A DNA stretch of 64,000 nt from Rhodanobacteraceae bacterium (GCA_030167125.1 CP126531.1:1426001-1490000); one strand, 5' to 3'. Shown: positions 44,258-53,514, numbered from the stretch's first letter. Notes: a model not told the origin generated them from the letters alone. Numbers and translations are program-made.

Positions 44258-45304
44258 TCACCCTCCAATCCGATACATCTCGACATGTTCCAGCACACCG
44301 GCCGCGCGCAACTCTGCACGGCGTTCGCTGTAACGGTCGCCGCGATGGCTCCAGATGCCGGCGACGGTCGCGCGCAACGCGACGTCGGATTCGCCCGCGC
44401 GCAATGCCGCGCGCAAGTCGTGTCCGGCGCGCGCGAACAGGCAGGTGTACAGTTTGCCGTCGGCCGAGAGCCGCGCGCGCGTGCAGCCGCCGCAGAACGG
44501 TTCGGTCACGGAGTTGATGAAGCCCACCTCGCCCGCGCCATCGCGGAAGCGCCAGCGCCGCGACGTCGAACTCGCGTTGCGCGGCAGCGCCTCCAGCGGC
44601 CAGCGTGCATCGATGCGCGCGGCCAGTTCCGCACCGGGCACGACGCGGTCGCTGCGCCAACCGTTGACGGTACCGACATCCATGTACTCGATGAAGCGCA
44701 ACACATGACCCGCGCCACGAAAACGCGCGACCAGATCCATAATGCCGTCGTCGTTCACGCCGCGCATCACCACGCAGTTGATCTTGAGCGGTGCGAAACC
44801 CGCCTGCTCCGCCGCCGCGATGCCCGCTTCGACCTGCGCCAGCTCGCCGCGTCCGCCCGACATCCTGCGGAAAGTTTCAGGATCGGCACTGTCCATGCTG
44901 ACGGTGATGCGCCGCAGGCCGGCATCACGCAACGGCTGCGCGAACTTCTGCAAAAGCACGCCGTTGGTGGTGAGCGCGAGATCGTCGATGTCCTCGATCG
45001 AAGCCAGCCGCGCCACCAGTTGCGGCAGGTCGCGGCGCAGCAGCGGTTCGCCGCCGGTCAGGCGCAGCTTGCGCACGCCCAGCGACACGAACACCCGCGC
45101 GAGGCGTTCGATCTCGTCGAAGTCGAGCCGCTCGCGCGCGCGCAGGAACGCGTGGTCGGCGGGATACGCTTCCTCGGGCATGCAATACGGGCAACGAAAA
45201 TTGCAGCGGTCGATCACCGAGATGCGCAAATCGGCGAGCGTGCGCCCGAGCGCGTCCGGCGGCGCCGGCGCGGCCTGCAACGCGACGGGTGGCTGCGGCC
45301 GCAT
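44258..45304 (-). CDS. moaA: GTP 3',8-cyclase
   Basis: Radical-SAM enzyme, 348 residues, starting molybdenum cofactor synthesis from GTP. The N-terminal cluster Cys are 34, 38 and 41 (DRCNFRCPYCMPEE). The C-terminal cluster Cys are in FCGGCTRARLSADGKLYTC. A GG C-terminus (MYRIGG) matches the family. ATG 45304 overlaps the preceding hydrolase stop by one base. Confidence 0.95.
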   Translation of the reverse strand: MRPQPPVALQAAPAPPDALGRTLADLRISVIDRCNFRCPYCMPEEAYPADHAFLRARERLDFDEIERLARVFVSLGVRKLRLTGGEPLLRRDLPQLVARLASIEDIDDLALTTNGVLLQKFAQPLRDAGLRRITVSMDSADPETFRRMSGGRGELAQVEAGIAAAEQAGFAPLKINCVVMRGVNDDGIMDLVARFRGAGHVLRFIEYMDVGTVNGWRSDRVVPGAELAARIDARWPLEALPRNASSTSRRWRFRDGAGEVGFINSVTEPFCGGCTRARLSADGKLYTCLFARAGHDLRAALRAGESDVALRATVAGIWSHRGDRYSERRAELRAAGVLEHVEMYRIGG

Positions 45305-46122
45305 CAGCCCGCCTCGGCGCGCGGCGGATGCGGCGCGTGCAGCGGATAACGTCCGTCGGGCGCCGCCACGCGGAAACCGCGCGCGCGCAACGCCTCGGCT
45401 TCGGCCGCGCTGTTGTAGTGGTACAGCAGCAACTGGTCGCGCAGTGCGCGCGGGTATTCGCGCTCGATGTCATCGACACCGGTATGAGACGGGTTGCCGG
45501 TCAGCGCGCAATCGTGGGCGATCAGCGTGTGCTCGTCGGCCAGCGCCGACAACGCTTCGGGAATCGGCCGCGTGTCGCCGGTCCAGGCGAAGCAACCCTG
45601 CAGCGCGACGCCGAACGAGGTTCCGGGCACGTGGTGGCGCGTCGCGAACACGTCGAACCAGCAACCCTCCAGCCAGAAGCCGCGCGACAGCGCGACCAGC
45701 CGGAAACCTTCCCAGAAATTCGCGCCGCCTTCGGCAACCGTGCCGGGATAATCGGCGACGCGCGCCTGCAGCACCGGCACCAGGTTGGCGTGCAGGAACA
45801 ACTTGACGCTGCCGCGAAGCGCCGGCTTGAACCACGAGGCATGGAACAGGCGTTCCAGTCCGGCCACGTGGTCCATGTGGCCGTGGGTAATGAACACCGC
45901 AGGCGGCAGCGCGCCGTAGCTGCGCAAGTAATGTTCAAGCGTGCCCGGTCCGCAATCGATCAGCAGCAGCGGTTTGCCGTCGCGTTCCAGCACCGCGCCC
46001 GACGCGCCGAGGTCCACCGCGCTGGCCGCGCCCGTGCCCAGCACGTGCAACGACCAGATATCCGCGCCGGCCGTTTTGGCGGCGGCGATTCCACCTCGTT
46101 TTTGCGTTGCTGCTTTCTTCAT
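45304..46122 (-). CDS. MBL-fold metallohydrolase (RNase Z-like)
   Basis: 272-residue metallo-beta-lactamase-fold protein. The metal motif is FITHGHMDHVAGLERL. Further ligands lie in the WTGDTRPI and HDCALTG regions. The domain order resembles the RNase Z/ElaC-like group, but the substrate is not evident. The chosen start ATG 46122 follows the kinase stop by 2 nt; a TTG at 46128 overlapping that stop is an alternative. It forms a chain with the Kdo kinase before it and moaA after it. Confidence 0.82.
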   Translation of the reverse strand: MKKAATQKRGGIAAAKTAGADIWSLHVLGTGAASAVDLGASGAVLERDGKPLLLIDCGPGTLEHYLRSYGALPPAVFITHGHMDHVAGLERLFHASWFKPALRGSVKLFLHANLVPVLQARVADYPGTVAEGGANFWEGFRLVALSRGFWLEGCWFDVFATRHHVPGTSFGVALQGCFAWTGDTRPIPEALSALADEHTLIAHDCALTGNPSHTGVDDIEREYPRALRDQLLLYHYNSAAEAEALRARGFRVAAPDGRYPLHAPHPPRAEAG

Positions 46123-46124
46123 CG

Positions 46125-46889
46125 TCAAACTTCGAGGTGATGTTGGTAACCGCGCATCAGGGGCGTCCAGATCTCGCGATCCAGCTTCGCCTCGTCATGA
46201 TCGCACGCGCCCACTTTCAGCAGGGAACGCTTGAGCCGCGCAAGATTGGCCAGCTTCCAGGCCGTGCCGGTGCCACGGATTTCGCCGCGGTCGAAATCGA
46301 CCAGCCACAGCTTTCCGTCCGCGAGCAGGATATTGTGCGCGTTCAAGTCGGCGTGATCCACTCCGGCGGCATGGAAGCGCGCGACCAACGCGCCCACTTC
46401 GCGGGCGAGCGCCGAATCGAAACTCCGCGCGGTGATGACGTCGGTCAACGTGCGCGCATTTTCGATCGTGCGCGTGATCAGGTCCGCGTTGTAGTACAAG
46501 CCGTGCCGCACGCAGCGCGCCGCGACCGGCGCCGGCACCGGCAAGCCGCGCGCACGCAGCGCCGCGAGCAGCGCGAACTCCGCAAATCCGCGGCTGCGGT
46601 TGCGGCCGTTCCACAGATATCGGTCGCCCAGCAGCGGCGCGACCAAGCCGCCGCGGCGGTAGTGCCGCAGCACGCATGGTCCGACCGGCGTTTCGAGGAA
46701 CGCGACGCCGCCGCGTCCACCGCCGCCCGCGTCCAGCGCGCCTTTCCCAGCCCACCACGCGGGATCGAACCAGTCGCGCGTCGGTGCTTCGGCCAACCCG
46801 GCATCGAACACCATGGCCTCGTCGCCGGATGCGACAATGCGCGCGTCAATCGCACGACGTTCGGCGTCTGGATGCGTCGCTGCATTCAT
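46125..46889 (-). CDS. kdkA: 3-deoxy-D-manno-octulosonic acid (Kdo) kinase
   Basis: LPS inner-core kinase of the KdkA/WaaP/InaA fold, 254 residues, phosphorylating Kdo on lipid A. Motifs: VLRHYRRGGLVAPLLGDRYL, the catalytic loop GVDHADLNAHNILL and the metal-binding VDFDRGEIRG. ATG 46889 lies only 20 bp from the divergent heptosyltransferase gene, another LPS gene. Confidence 0.9.
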   Translation of the reverse strand: MNAATHPDAERRAIDARIVASGDEAMVFDAGLAEAPTRDWFDPAWWAGKGALDAGGGGRGGVAFLETPVGPCVLRHYRRGGLVAPLLGDRYLWNGRNRSRGFAEFALLAALRARGLPVPAPVAARCVRHGLYYNADLITRTIENARTLTDVITARSFDSALAREVGALVARFHAAGVDHADLNAHNILLADGKLWLVDFDRGEIRGTGTAWKLANLARLKRSLLKVGACDHDEAKLDREIWTPLMRGYQHHLEV

Positions 46890-46909
46890 CTTCCAAGTCT
46901 AGCAAGCCG

Positions 46910-47956
46910 ATGCCACATCCCCTTCAATCGCTGTGCTTGCTGCGCACTTCTGCCCTTGGCGACGTCACCCACGTGGTGCCGCTGGTACGCACGCTGCAAA
47001 CGGCATGGCCGCAGACGCGGCTGACCTGGATCATCGGCAAGCTGGAGCACAGGCTGGTCGGCGATGTCCCCGGTGTCGAATTCGTCGTGTTCGACAAGGG
47101 CGCCGGCCTCGATGGTTATCGCGCAATTCGTCGTGTGCTCGCGGGACGCCGCTTCGATGCGCTGCTGCACATGCAGGTAGCTCTGCGCGCGAATCTCCTG
47201 AGCATGGCCGTGCACGCCGATCGCCGCATCGGCTACGACCCTGCGCGCGCGAAGGACCTGCACGGTTTGTTCGTGCGCGAACGCATTCCCGCGCGCACCG
47301 GCGAGCACGTGCTGGACGCGATCGGCAGTTTCGTCGAACCGCTGGACCTCAAGCAAATCCAGGTGCGCTGGGACATTCCGATTCCGGACGAGGCGCAAGC
47401 ATGGGCCGCGCAGCAGTGGCCGGGCGATGGCCAGCCGACCCTGTTGATCAGCGCGGCATCGAGCCATGCCCTGCGCAACTGGCGCGCGGAGCGCTACGCG
47501 GCGGTCGCCGATCACGCCGCCAACGCCTTGCACATGCGCGTCGTTTTGACGGGCGGTCCGTCGGCGAACGAGCGTGCGCTGGGCGATGCGATCCTCACGC
47601 ACATGAAAACCCGCCCGCTGGATCTGATCGGCAAGGACACCTTGAAGCGCGCGCTTGCGCTGTACCGCCGCGCGTCCATCGTGCTGACGCCGGATGCCGG
47701 TCCCATGCACATGGCCAACGCGGTCGGTGCGCGCGTGCTGGGCCTGCACGCCGCCAGCAATCCCGCGCGTTCGGGTCCGTACTCCGACCGCCGCTGGTGC
47801 GTGGATCGTTACGACGATGCCGCGCGCAAGTTCCTGCACAAGCCGGCGGCGGACATTCCCTGGGGCACCAAGATCGAATATCCCGGCGTGATGGATCTCG
47901 TCAGCGTGGACGACGTGATCGAAAAACTGGAAGGCGCGCTTCAGGCGGAGCCGTAA
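46910..47956 (+). CDS. LPS heptosyltransferase family (GT9) glycosyltransferase
   Basis: 348-residue glycosyltransferase family 9 protein. The N-terminal LCLLRTSALGDVTHVVPLVR and the C-terminal nucleotide-sugar region LTPDAGPMHMANAVGARVLG are diagnostic. It probably transfers heptose or a related sugar to the LPS core. Divergent to kdkA and convergent with the DUF6165 gene, overlapping its end by 16 nt. WaaC, WaaF or WaaQ type cannot be told from this alone. Confidence 0.88.
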   Translation: MPHPLQSLCLLRTSALGDVTHVVPLVRTLQTAWPQTRLTWIIGKLEHRLVGDVPGVEFVVFDKGAGLDGYRAIRRVLAGRRFDALLHMQVALRANLLSMAVHADRRIGYDPARAKDLHGLFVRERIPARTGEHVLDAIGSFVEPLDLKQIQVRWDIPIPDEAQAWAAQQWPGDGQPTLLISAASSHALRNWRAERYAAVADHAANALHMRVVLTGGPSANERALGDAILTHMKTRPLDLIGKDTLKRALALYRRASIVLTPDAGPMHMANAVGARVLGLHAASNPARSGPYSDRRWCVDRYDDAARKFLHKPAADIPWGTKIEYPGVMDLVSVDDVIEKLEGALQAEP

Positions 47957-48339
47957 TCCTGGTACGACTTCTCTTCCACCAGCCGCGATCCCAATTTCAA
48001 ATTGATCGCGCGCTTCACCGCCGCGCGCTTGTCGTTGGTGTGGTACACGGCGCGCGCCAGTTCGATGAAGCGCGCATCGAACGCCTGCTCGCGTTCCTTC
48101 ACGCGGATTTCATCCTCGATTTCCCAAAGCGCTTCGTTGATGCGCTTCAGCTCGGCGCGCTCGGCTGCGATGTCGGTGCGCGAGGCCGCGTCGCCCGTCC
48201 ACAACGCATTCAGCAACTGCAACTCGTCACGCACGTTGGCCAGCTTGGCCGCGTCGGACATGCGTTCGGACTTGATTTCCAGGATGGTGATCTTGTCGAT
48301 CAGTTCGCCGTAGGAAACGGGTGCGGAGATCAGGCTCAT
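47941..48339 (-). CDS. DUF6165 family protein
   Basis: 132-residue conserved protein that I associate with DUF6165. Signature near the N-terminus: ISAPVSYGELIDKITILEIK. The rest is charged and helical (VRDELQLLNALW, EIEDEIRVKEREQAFD), so a helical bundle or coiled coil is likely. The start ATG 48339 is chosen over upstream codons because it opens directly into the conserved block. Its function is unknown; the neighbours suggest an LPS or glycan link. Confidence 0.75.
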   Translation of the reverse strand: MSLISAPVSYGELIDKITILEIKSERMSDAAKLANVRDELQLLNALWTGDAASRTDIAAERAELKRINEALWEIEDEIRVKEREQAFDARFIELARAVYHTNDKRAAVKRAINLKLGSRLVEEKSYQDYGSA

Positions 48340-48476
48340 TCGGGTTTCACTCAGAAAAATGATGCGCAGCGTAACAACTCCTGGCGCTTCGCACACCTTC
48401 CCTTGCATTTGCCGCAACCTCCCCCAGTGTGGAAGGTGTGCCTTGGCGCGGCACGTCGATCACGTGGAGTGAAGCA

Positions 48477-49175
48477 ATGAAAATCCTGATGGTGCTGACC
48501 TCGCACGGCCAGCTTGGCAACACGGGCAAGGCAACGGGTTTGTGGCTGGAGGAACTGGCCGCGCCGTACTACGTGTTCAGGGATGCGAACGCCGAAATCA
48601 CGCTGGCGTCACCCGCCGGCGGCAAGCCTCCGATCGATCCGAACAGTGAAGCGCCCGGCGGCCAGACGGATGCGACGCGGCGATTCCTCGCCGACGGCGA
48701 AGCGATGCAGGCGCTCGCACGCACCCACAAGCTGGCGGACATGGATCCCGGATCGTTCGACGCCGTGTTCTACGCGGGCGGCCATGGCCCGCTGTGGGAT
48801 CTGGCTGAAGACGACGCATCCCGCCGCCTGATCGAGGTGATGTACGCGCAAGGCAAACCGGTCGCCGCGGTATGTCACGGCGTCGCCGCGCTGCGTGACG
48901 CGCGCGGCCCGTTCGGCTTGCCGCTGGTGCGCGGCAAGGCCGTCACCGGATTTGCCGATTCCGAAGAACGCGCCGCGGGGCACGCCGACGCCGTGCCGTT
49001 CCTCGTCGAAGACATGCTGAAGGAAGCCGGCGGGCTCTATTCCAAGGCCGCCGATTGGCAGGCGCACGTGGTCACGTCCGGCAACCTGATCACCGGACAG
49101 AATCCCGCATCGTCCGCAGGCGCTGCGAAGGCCGTGCTGCAACAGCTGCGCCAACCGGCGCAAGCGGCGGCCTGA
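48477..49175 (+). CDS. DJ-1/PfpI-family protein (Hsp31-like)
   Basis: 232-residue class I glutamine-amidotransferase-like protein. The nucleophile Cys133 is in AAVCHGVAAL, with Glu in GLWLEELAAP and FYAGGHGPLWDL. This is the arrangement of Hsp31-type glyoxalase III/chaperones. ATG 48477 has GGAGTGA 7 nt upstream. A monocistronic stress protein is likely. Confidence 0.88.
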   Translation: MKILMVLTSHGQLGNTGKATGLWLEELAAPYYVFRDANAEITLASPAGGKPPIDPNSEAPGGQTDATRRFLADGEAMQALARTHKLADMDPGSFDAVFYAGGHGPLWDLAEDDASRRLIEVMYAQGKPVAAVCHGVAALRDARGPFGLPLVRGKAVTGFADSEERAAGHADAVPFLVEDMLKEAGGLYSKAADWQAHVVTSGNLITGQNPASSAGAAKAVLQQLRQPAQAAA

Positions 49176-49181
49176 AGCGAT

Positions 49182-50831
49182 TCAGTGTTTGCCTGACACG
49201 TGCGCCGAAGCGGCGGATTTCTGGGTGTACGGATCGATGCCCGCCGGCGCCGGCAACGTGGTCAGGAACTGCGGATCGCGCCGCGCGTGCGTGGCTCGTT
49301 CGAACGCATACGCCATTCCGATCAACGTCGGCTCGCTCCACTTGCGTCCGAAGAACAGCATGCCGACGGGTAATCCGTGCACGAATCCGGCCGGCACCGT
49401 GATCGACGGATAACCCGCCATCGCCGCGGGTCCGTAGGCACTGGCCGTGCCGCCCGGATCGCCCGTGACTAGGTCGATGCGCCACGCGGGATCCTGCGCC
49501 GGCGCGAACAGCGCATCCAGGTGATCGGCGCTCATCGCCGCGTCGATGCCTTCGGGCCCGGCCAGCTTCTTCAGTTTCGCCAGCGCACTTCGATAAGCCT
49601 TGTCGGTCAGCGGCCCTCTGGCTTCGGCCTGCTCGAACAGTTCCTGCCCGAACCACGGCATTTCTTCCGCCGCGTGCGCCTTGTCGAACGCGATCAGACC
49701 GGCCAACGAGTGGACCTCGAGACCCTTGCGCGTCGCGAGGTAGGCGTCGACGCCGTGCTTGAATTCGTACGACAGCACCGTCGATTCCGCATGTCCGTAA
49801 TCATCGACGTGCGGAATCTTCACGTTGTCGATCACGCTGGCGCCGTGCGCACGCAACACCGCGATCGCCTGATCGAGCAACGCTTTGATCTGCGGATCGC
49901 CGCCCGCGAGTTCGCGCACCACGCCGATGCGCTTGCCTTTCAGCGCGCCCGCGTCGAGGAATTTCGTGTAGTCGGTCGCGTGCTGGTCGGCGTCGACCGT
50001 GGCCGGATCGCGCGGATCGCTGCCCGCGATCGCCGACAGCACGATCGCCGCATCGCGCACGTCGCGCGCGATCGGACCCGCGGTGTCCTGCGTCGCGCTG
50101 ATCGGAATGATGCCCGCTCGGCTGACCAGGCCTACCGTGGGCTTGATGCCCACCACGCCGTTCGCGGCGGCCGGACAGATGATCGAACCGTTCGTTTCGG
50201 TGCCGATCGCGACCGTCACGAAACCCGCCGCGACCGCGGCCGCGGAACCCGAACTCGAACCGCACGCGCTGCGATCCAGCACGTAGGGATTGCGCGTCAA
50301 GCCGCCGCGGCCGCTCCAGCCACTGCTCGCACGCGTCGAACGGAAATTCGCCCACTCACTCAAGTTGGTCTTGCCCAGGATCACGGCACCCGCTTCGCGC
50401 AATTTCGCGGCCACCGTCGCATCGCGCGGTGCGGGTTCGCCCAGCAACGCCAGCGAACCCGCCGTCGTCGGCATCCTGTCGCCGGTGTCGATGTTGGCCT
50501 TCAACAGGATGGGAATGCCCCACAATCCATCATGTTTGCTGGACTTGTGCTCGTCACGCTGTTTGGCGATGGACGGCGCGTCGGGATTCAGTTGCAGCAC
50601 CGCATTGACCCGCGGCCCGGCCTGATCCAGAGCCTCGATACGCTGGATGAAATCGCGAACGAGCTGCTGCGAATCCAGCTTGCCGGCTGCCATCCGTTGC
50701 TGCAGTTCCGGGATGCCGGCGTAGTCGGTCGACGACGCGCCGGCCGGCGCCTGACCGGCATCCTGCGCCCAACCCACCATCGACATTGCAATCCCCAGCA
50801 CCAGGACAACGACCCGCGATCGGTTGCGCAT
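49182..50831 (-). CDS. Secreted amidase-signature enzyme
   Basis: Amidase-signature hydrolase, 549 residues, with a Sec signal peptide (VVVLVLGIAMSMVGWAQA-like, cleavage near residue 23). The Ser-cisSer-Lys triad is seen in PILLKANIDTGD (Lys), CGSSSGSAAAVAAGF (first Ser) and GTETNGSIICPAA (nucleophile Ser). Its periplasmic location argues against GatA. The substrate could be peptide amides or a similar nitrogen source. ATG 50831 has GGAGGGAA upstream. It is convergent with the DJ-1 gene. Confidence 0.9.
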   Translation of the reverse strand: MRNRSRVVVLVLGIAMSMVGWAQDAGQAPAGASSTDYAGIPELQQRMAAGKLDSQQLVRDFIQRIEALDQAGPRVNAVLQLNPDAPSIAKQRDEHKSSKHDGLWGIPILLKANIDTGDRMPTTAGSLALLGEPAPRDATVAAKLREAGAVILGKTNLSEWANFRSTRASSGWSGRGGLTRNPYVLDRSACGSSSGSAAAVAAGFVTVAIGTETNGSIICPAAANGVVGIKPTVGLVSRAGIIPISATQDTAGPIARDVRDAAIVLSAIAGSDPRDPATVDADQHATDYTKFLDAGALKGKRIGVVRELAGGDPQIKALLDQAIAVLRAHGASVIDNVKIPHVDDYGHAESTVLSYEFKHGVDAYLATRKGLEVHSLAGLIAFDKAHAAEEMPWFGQELFEQAEARGPLTDKAYRSALAKLKKLAGPEGIDAAMSADHLDALFAPAQDPAWRIDLVTGDPGGTASAYGPAAMAGYPSITVPAGFVHGLPVGMLFFGRKWSEPTLIGMAYAFERATHARRDPQFLTTLPAPAGIDPYTQKSAASAHVSGKH

Positions 50832-50963
50832 GGTGTTCCCTCCGTCTGCCTGTCACGCAAACTACGGCATCATGGATGGAGGCTCAAGCGGCGGATCGAT
50901 CGGTCCAAATATTGTCTGCGCATCTGACCCGAATGGACTTCGTCATTCGGTCCTGCCCCAAAC

Positions 50964-50990
50964 GCAAAACGCCCCACGAGGGGCGTTTGC
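50964..50990 (-). terminator. Duplicate terminator beyond the structured element
   Basis: GCAAAACGCCCC/GGGGCGTTTGC with an ACGA loop and one bulged base. It is a diverged copy of the terminator at 51134-51174, so the duplication covers the tRNA tail and its terminator. Confidence 0.65.
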
Positions 50991-50991
50991 A

Positions 50992-51014
50992 TTTCTGGCG
51001 GAGAGGGTGGGATT
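50992..51014 (-). repeat. tRNA-Ser(CGA) 3'-end duplicate
   Basis: 23 bp identical to 51169-51191, covering the CCA end, the acceptor 3' strand and part of the T arm, without the rest of a tRNA. Confidence 0.85.
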
Positions 51015-51102
51015 GTTCGGCGCATCCCTGCGCCTAACCCCTCGCTGCGCTCGCGGCCAGCCTGCGGCTGTCCAAATTTGTTCCAGACAAATTTGTCGAA
51101 CC
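51015..51102 (-). repeat. tRNA-linked structured element, copy 2
   Basis: Minus-strand homologue of 42743-42829. Stems are 51074-51081/51087-51094, 51058-51062/51066-51070 and 51019-51024/51029-51034. The block GAGCGCAGCGAGGGGT is identical in both copies. Stem arms differ by paired substitutions (AAATTTGT against AAATTCGT, CAGCC against CAACC). Confidence 0.8.
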
Positions 51103-51133
51103 AGAGTTGATTCGTCCACACCACCCCCTTCCC

Positions 51134-51263
<130 letters not shown>

Positions 51264-51319
51264 GGCTAGCCGTACATGATAGCGGGGTCGCAACCAGCGT
51301 GCCAAGCCATGAATGCGTG

Positions 51320-52813
51320 TCAGCGCTTGCACCCCACCAGCTGCAATCGCTTGCCGGGCTGCAGATCCGTGGCGGAACGCAGCCGGTTGCTGCGCACGAG
51401 CTCGCCCACGTCGTCGCAATGGAAGCGGCGCGCGATGGCGTACAGGGTGTCGCCGCTGCGCACGGTGTAGTGTCCAGCGGATTCATGCCTGGACTTGCGT
51501 GGTGGCGGCGGATCGGCCGCGGCGACCTGCACGGGCGGCGTCGGCAGTTGCGCGGCTTGCAACTGGGCGGCGAGCGCGACCCACTTCCCCTCGACGCAGG
51601 ATTGCTTGTACGCATCCTGCAGGAACCGCGGCAGGTTGATGCGCGTGCCCTGTGGCTGCACCTGCGATGGATCCATCTGCGGGTTGAGGTTGCGCAGCGT
51701 GCGGTACCAACCGTAGCGTCCGTCATCATCGTTGCCGAGGCACACCGACAATTCGTTGAGCGAAGCCGCGTTCACCAGGTTCACGTAGCCAGGCGTGCCG
51801 TCGATGCGGGGAAACCGCAGGTTGTAGCGCGCGGGGTGCAGGAACAGCCACGCGGCAGCCAGCACCATCGGCACGTATTCGCGCGTCTCCGGCGAAAGCG
51901 AGAAGTACACGTTCGGGTCCCAGAAGCTCGCATCCGGCGTGCTCGCGAGCAGCCGTCCCATCCGCCCCTCGCCGCCGTTGTACGCGGCCAGCACCAGCGC
52001 AAGGTTGTCGTTGAGCTGGCCCAGTTGTTCGTTGAGATACGCCGCAGTCGCTTGCGCGGACATGGTCGGATCGAAGCGCTGGTCGAAACCGTTGATCGTG
52101 TTCAGCCCGAAGCGCGCGCCGGTGGCCGGCATGAACTGCAGCGGCCCCGCCGCACCCGAGCGCGACACAGCATGCACGCGGCCGCCGGATTCCTTGGCGA
52201 TCAGCCCGAACAGGATCGCTTCCGGCAGTCCTGCCTGCTGGAATGCGGGTTCCATCTGGTAACGCAGGTATTGGTAGTCGACATAGGCGCGGATCAGTTC
52301 CGGACGCAGCCGCGTCAGCCACACCTGCAGCGCCGCCTGCACGGTGCCGTTGGTCGCGACCAGGTCCGACAGCTTGTGGTCGTGCAGCAACTCCACCGTG
52401 CGCTGCGCCTGTGGCAACGCGGTGAGCACGCCGGAGTCGGCGGGCGTCGTGGCCTGGTCGTCGGTGCCGGGCGATTGATCGTCGCCCTCGGTGCCGAGGA
52501 AGCTGCCATCCTTCAGGCGCAAGGCGCGGTCATATGCCGACAGGAAGCGTGCGGTGTCGCAACCGGAGGTGTTGACGCAACGGTCGGATGCACTGCGCAA
52601 TGCATCCAGCGCGGCCTGCAACGTCTTCTGCGACTGCGCGTTGTCGCCGTGCCGCGCCTGCTGCAAGGCCTGGTCGTACTGTGCGCTGGCCTGGTTCAAC
52701 TGCGCATACAGCGCGTTCAAATCCGAAGACGTGCCCTTGGTCGGCGCCTGCGCACAGCCCGCCAACCACCCCAGCGCGCCGACGCACGCCATCCAACCCA
52801 ATCGCCGCAACAT
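51320..52813 (-). CDS. Membrane-bound lytic murein transglycosylase (MltD-like)
   Basis: 497-residue lipoprotein with lipobox LAGC (Cys20). The SLT domain (about 200-320) has the catalytic Glu in LIAKESGGRVHAVSRSGA and the typical GPLQFMPATGARFGL and ALVLAAYNGGEGRMGR. A single C-terminal LysM (HYTVRSGDTLYAIARRF, about 445-490) binds peptidoglycan. An N-terminal helical region includes a Cys pair. MltD is the closest named relative. ATG 52813. Confidence 0.9.
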   Translation of the reverse strand: MLRRLGWMACVGALGWLAGCAQAPTKGTSSDLNALYAQLNQASAQYDQALQQARHGDNAQSQKTLQAALDALRSASDRCVNTSGCDTARFLSAYDRALRLKDGSFLGTEGDDQSPGTDDQATTPADSGVLTALPQAQRTVELLHDHKLSDLVATNGTVQAALQVWLTRLRPELIRAYVDYQYLRYQMEPAFQQAGLPEAILFGLIAKESGGRVHAVSRSGAAGPLQFMPATGARFGLNTINGFDQRFDPTMSAQATAAYLNEQLGQLNDNLALVLAAYNGGEGRMGRLLASTPDASFWDPNVYFSLSPETREYVPMVLAAAWLFLHPARYNLRFPRIDGTPGYVNLVNAASLNELSVCLGNDDDGRYGWYRTLRNLNPQMDPSQVQPQGTRINLPRFLQDAYKQSCVEGKWVALAAQLQAAQLPTPPVQVAAADPPPPRKSRHESAGHYTVRSGDTLYAIARRFHCDDVGELVRSNRLRSATDLQPGKRLQLVGCKR

Positions 52814-53158
52814 TCAACGTTCACCCGAACCCGAGACAACGCCCGCACCCTAACGCGAAGCCGCGGGCGACTCAAGCCGCAATTTGCGAAAGTGCTGTCC
52901 TGCACTTGACTCGCGCCATCCTTGGCGCTCGCCCTTCGGGCCAGCTTCGCTGTTCGCGTCCGCTCCTGTGGACGCAGTCGCAACACGCCGAGTCCGGTAC
53001 ACGCCCGGACTCGGCTTCGACGGATCAAGCGCCTTCAGCGCATGATCCGCGGCAGGCCATCCGTGGCCCGCGCTGGCAGGTTGTTTCTCAACAGCCTGCC
53101 AGCGTTTCGCACGTACAATCGCGAATCAACGCATGCATTCAGCGACCGGGGAGGCCGC
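52814..53158. other. Multi-hairpin intergenic region
   Basis: No gene is supported. At least six short hairpins follow each other: 52913-52918/52923-52928, 52931-52934/52938-52941, 52956-52961/52970-52975, 52989-52997/53005-53013, 53055-53059/53064-53068 and a long one about 53073-53104. Two have minus-strand apexes of the form CANGGATG (CAAGGATG, CACGGATG), as in the other repeats of this window. Confidence 0.55.
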
Positions 53159-53251
53159 GTGAACGACATCCTGATCGGAACGAACGACACCGCCGCGGTC
53201 GAACTCGACCCGCACTTCGGCAACCGGCAGCCGGCAAGGCGGCAGCAATGA
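53159..53251 (+). pseudogene. Possible N-terminal remnant of a HerA/YjgR-type ATPase
   Basis: 30-residue frame from a GTG with GGGGAGG 5 nt upstream. The start MNDILIGTNDTAAVELDPHF followed by GNR resembles the N-terminus of YjgR/HerA-like ATPases, which normally continue GNRHGL(I/V)AGATGTGKT. Here the frame leaves the family right after GNR and stops. Its stop overlaps the next small ORF by ATGA. It may be a broken gene or a genuine micro-ORF; the resemblance is from memory. Confidence 0.35.
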
Positions 53252-53433
53252 GTCGCAGGAACGGAATACCCGGCCTATCATTTTCGTGGAAGCGGGCGCT
53301 CGGAATTTCCGGTGCGAAGGCCAGCTTGTCTCGCAAGATCGGAATTCCCCTCACCGAGTCCGGCCTCGAACGCAAGCTTGGAAGATCACTCCTGCGTACG
53401 TTCTTCGGCGCCCTCTTTGGCGGCCGTCGATAA
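53248..53433 (+). CDS. Conserved small basic protein
   Basis: 61-residue Arg/Lys/Ser-rich protein, MSRRNGIPGLSFSWKRALG onward, with repeated Ile-Gly-Ile-Pro segments. It resembles a family of small proteins of unknown function (GIPGxSFSWKRALG...) that I have seen across proteobacteria. ATG 53248 overlaps the preceding stop, suggesting translational coupling to the 53159 micro-ORF. No signal peptide or membrane segment is visible. Confidence 0.55.
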   Translation: MSRRNGIPGLSFSWKRALGISGAKASLSRKIGIPLTESGLERKLGRSLLRTFFGALFGGRR

Positions 53434-53514
53434 GTGCAGGCAGGCCAACACCGAAATGTGCGAATTCGCTTCATCAGTCATTCCCGCATGACCGGGAGTC
53501 TTTTGAGATCCCCG

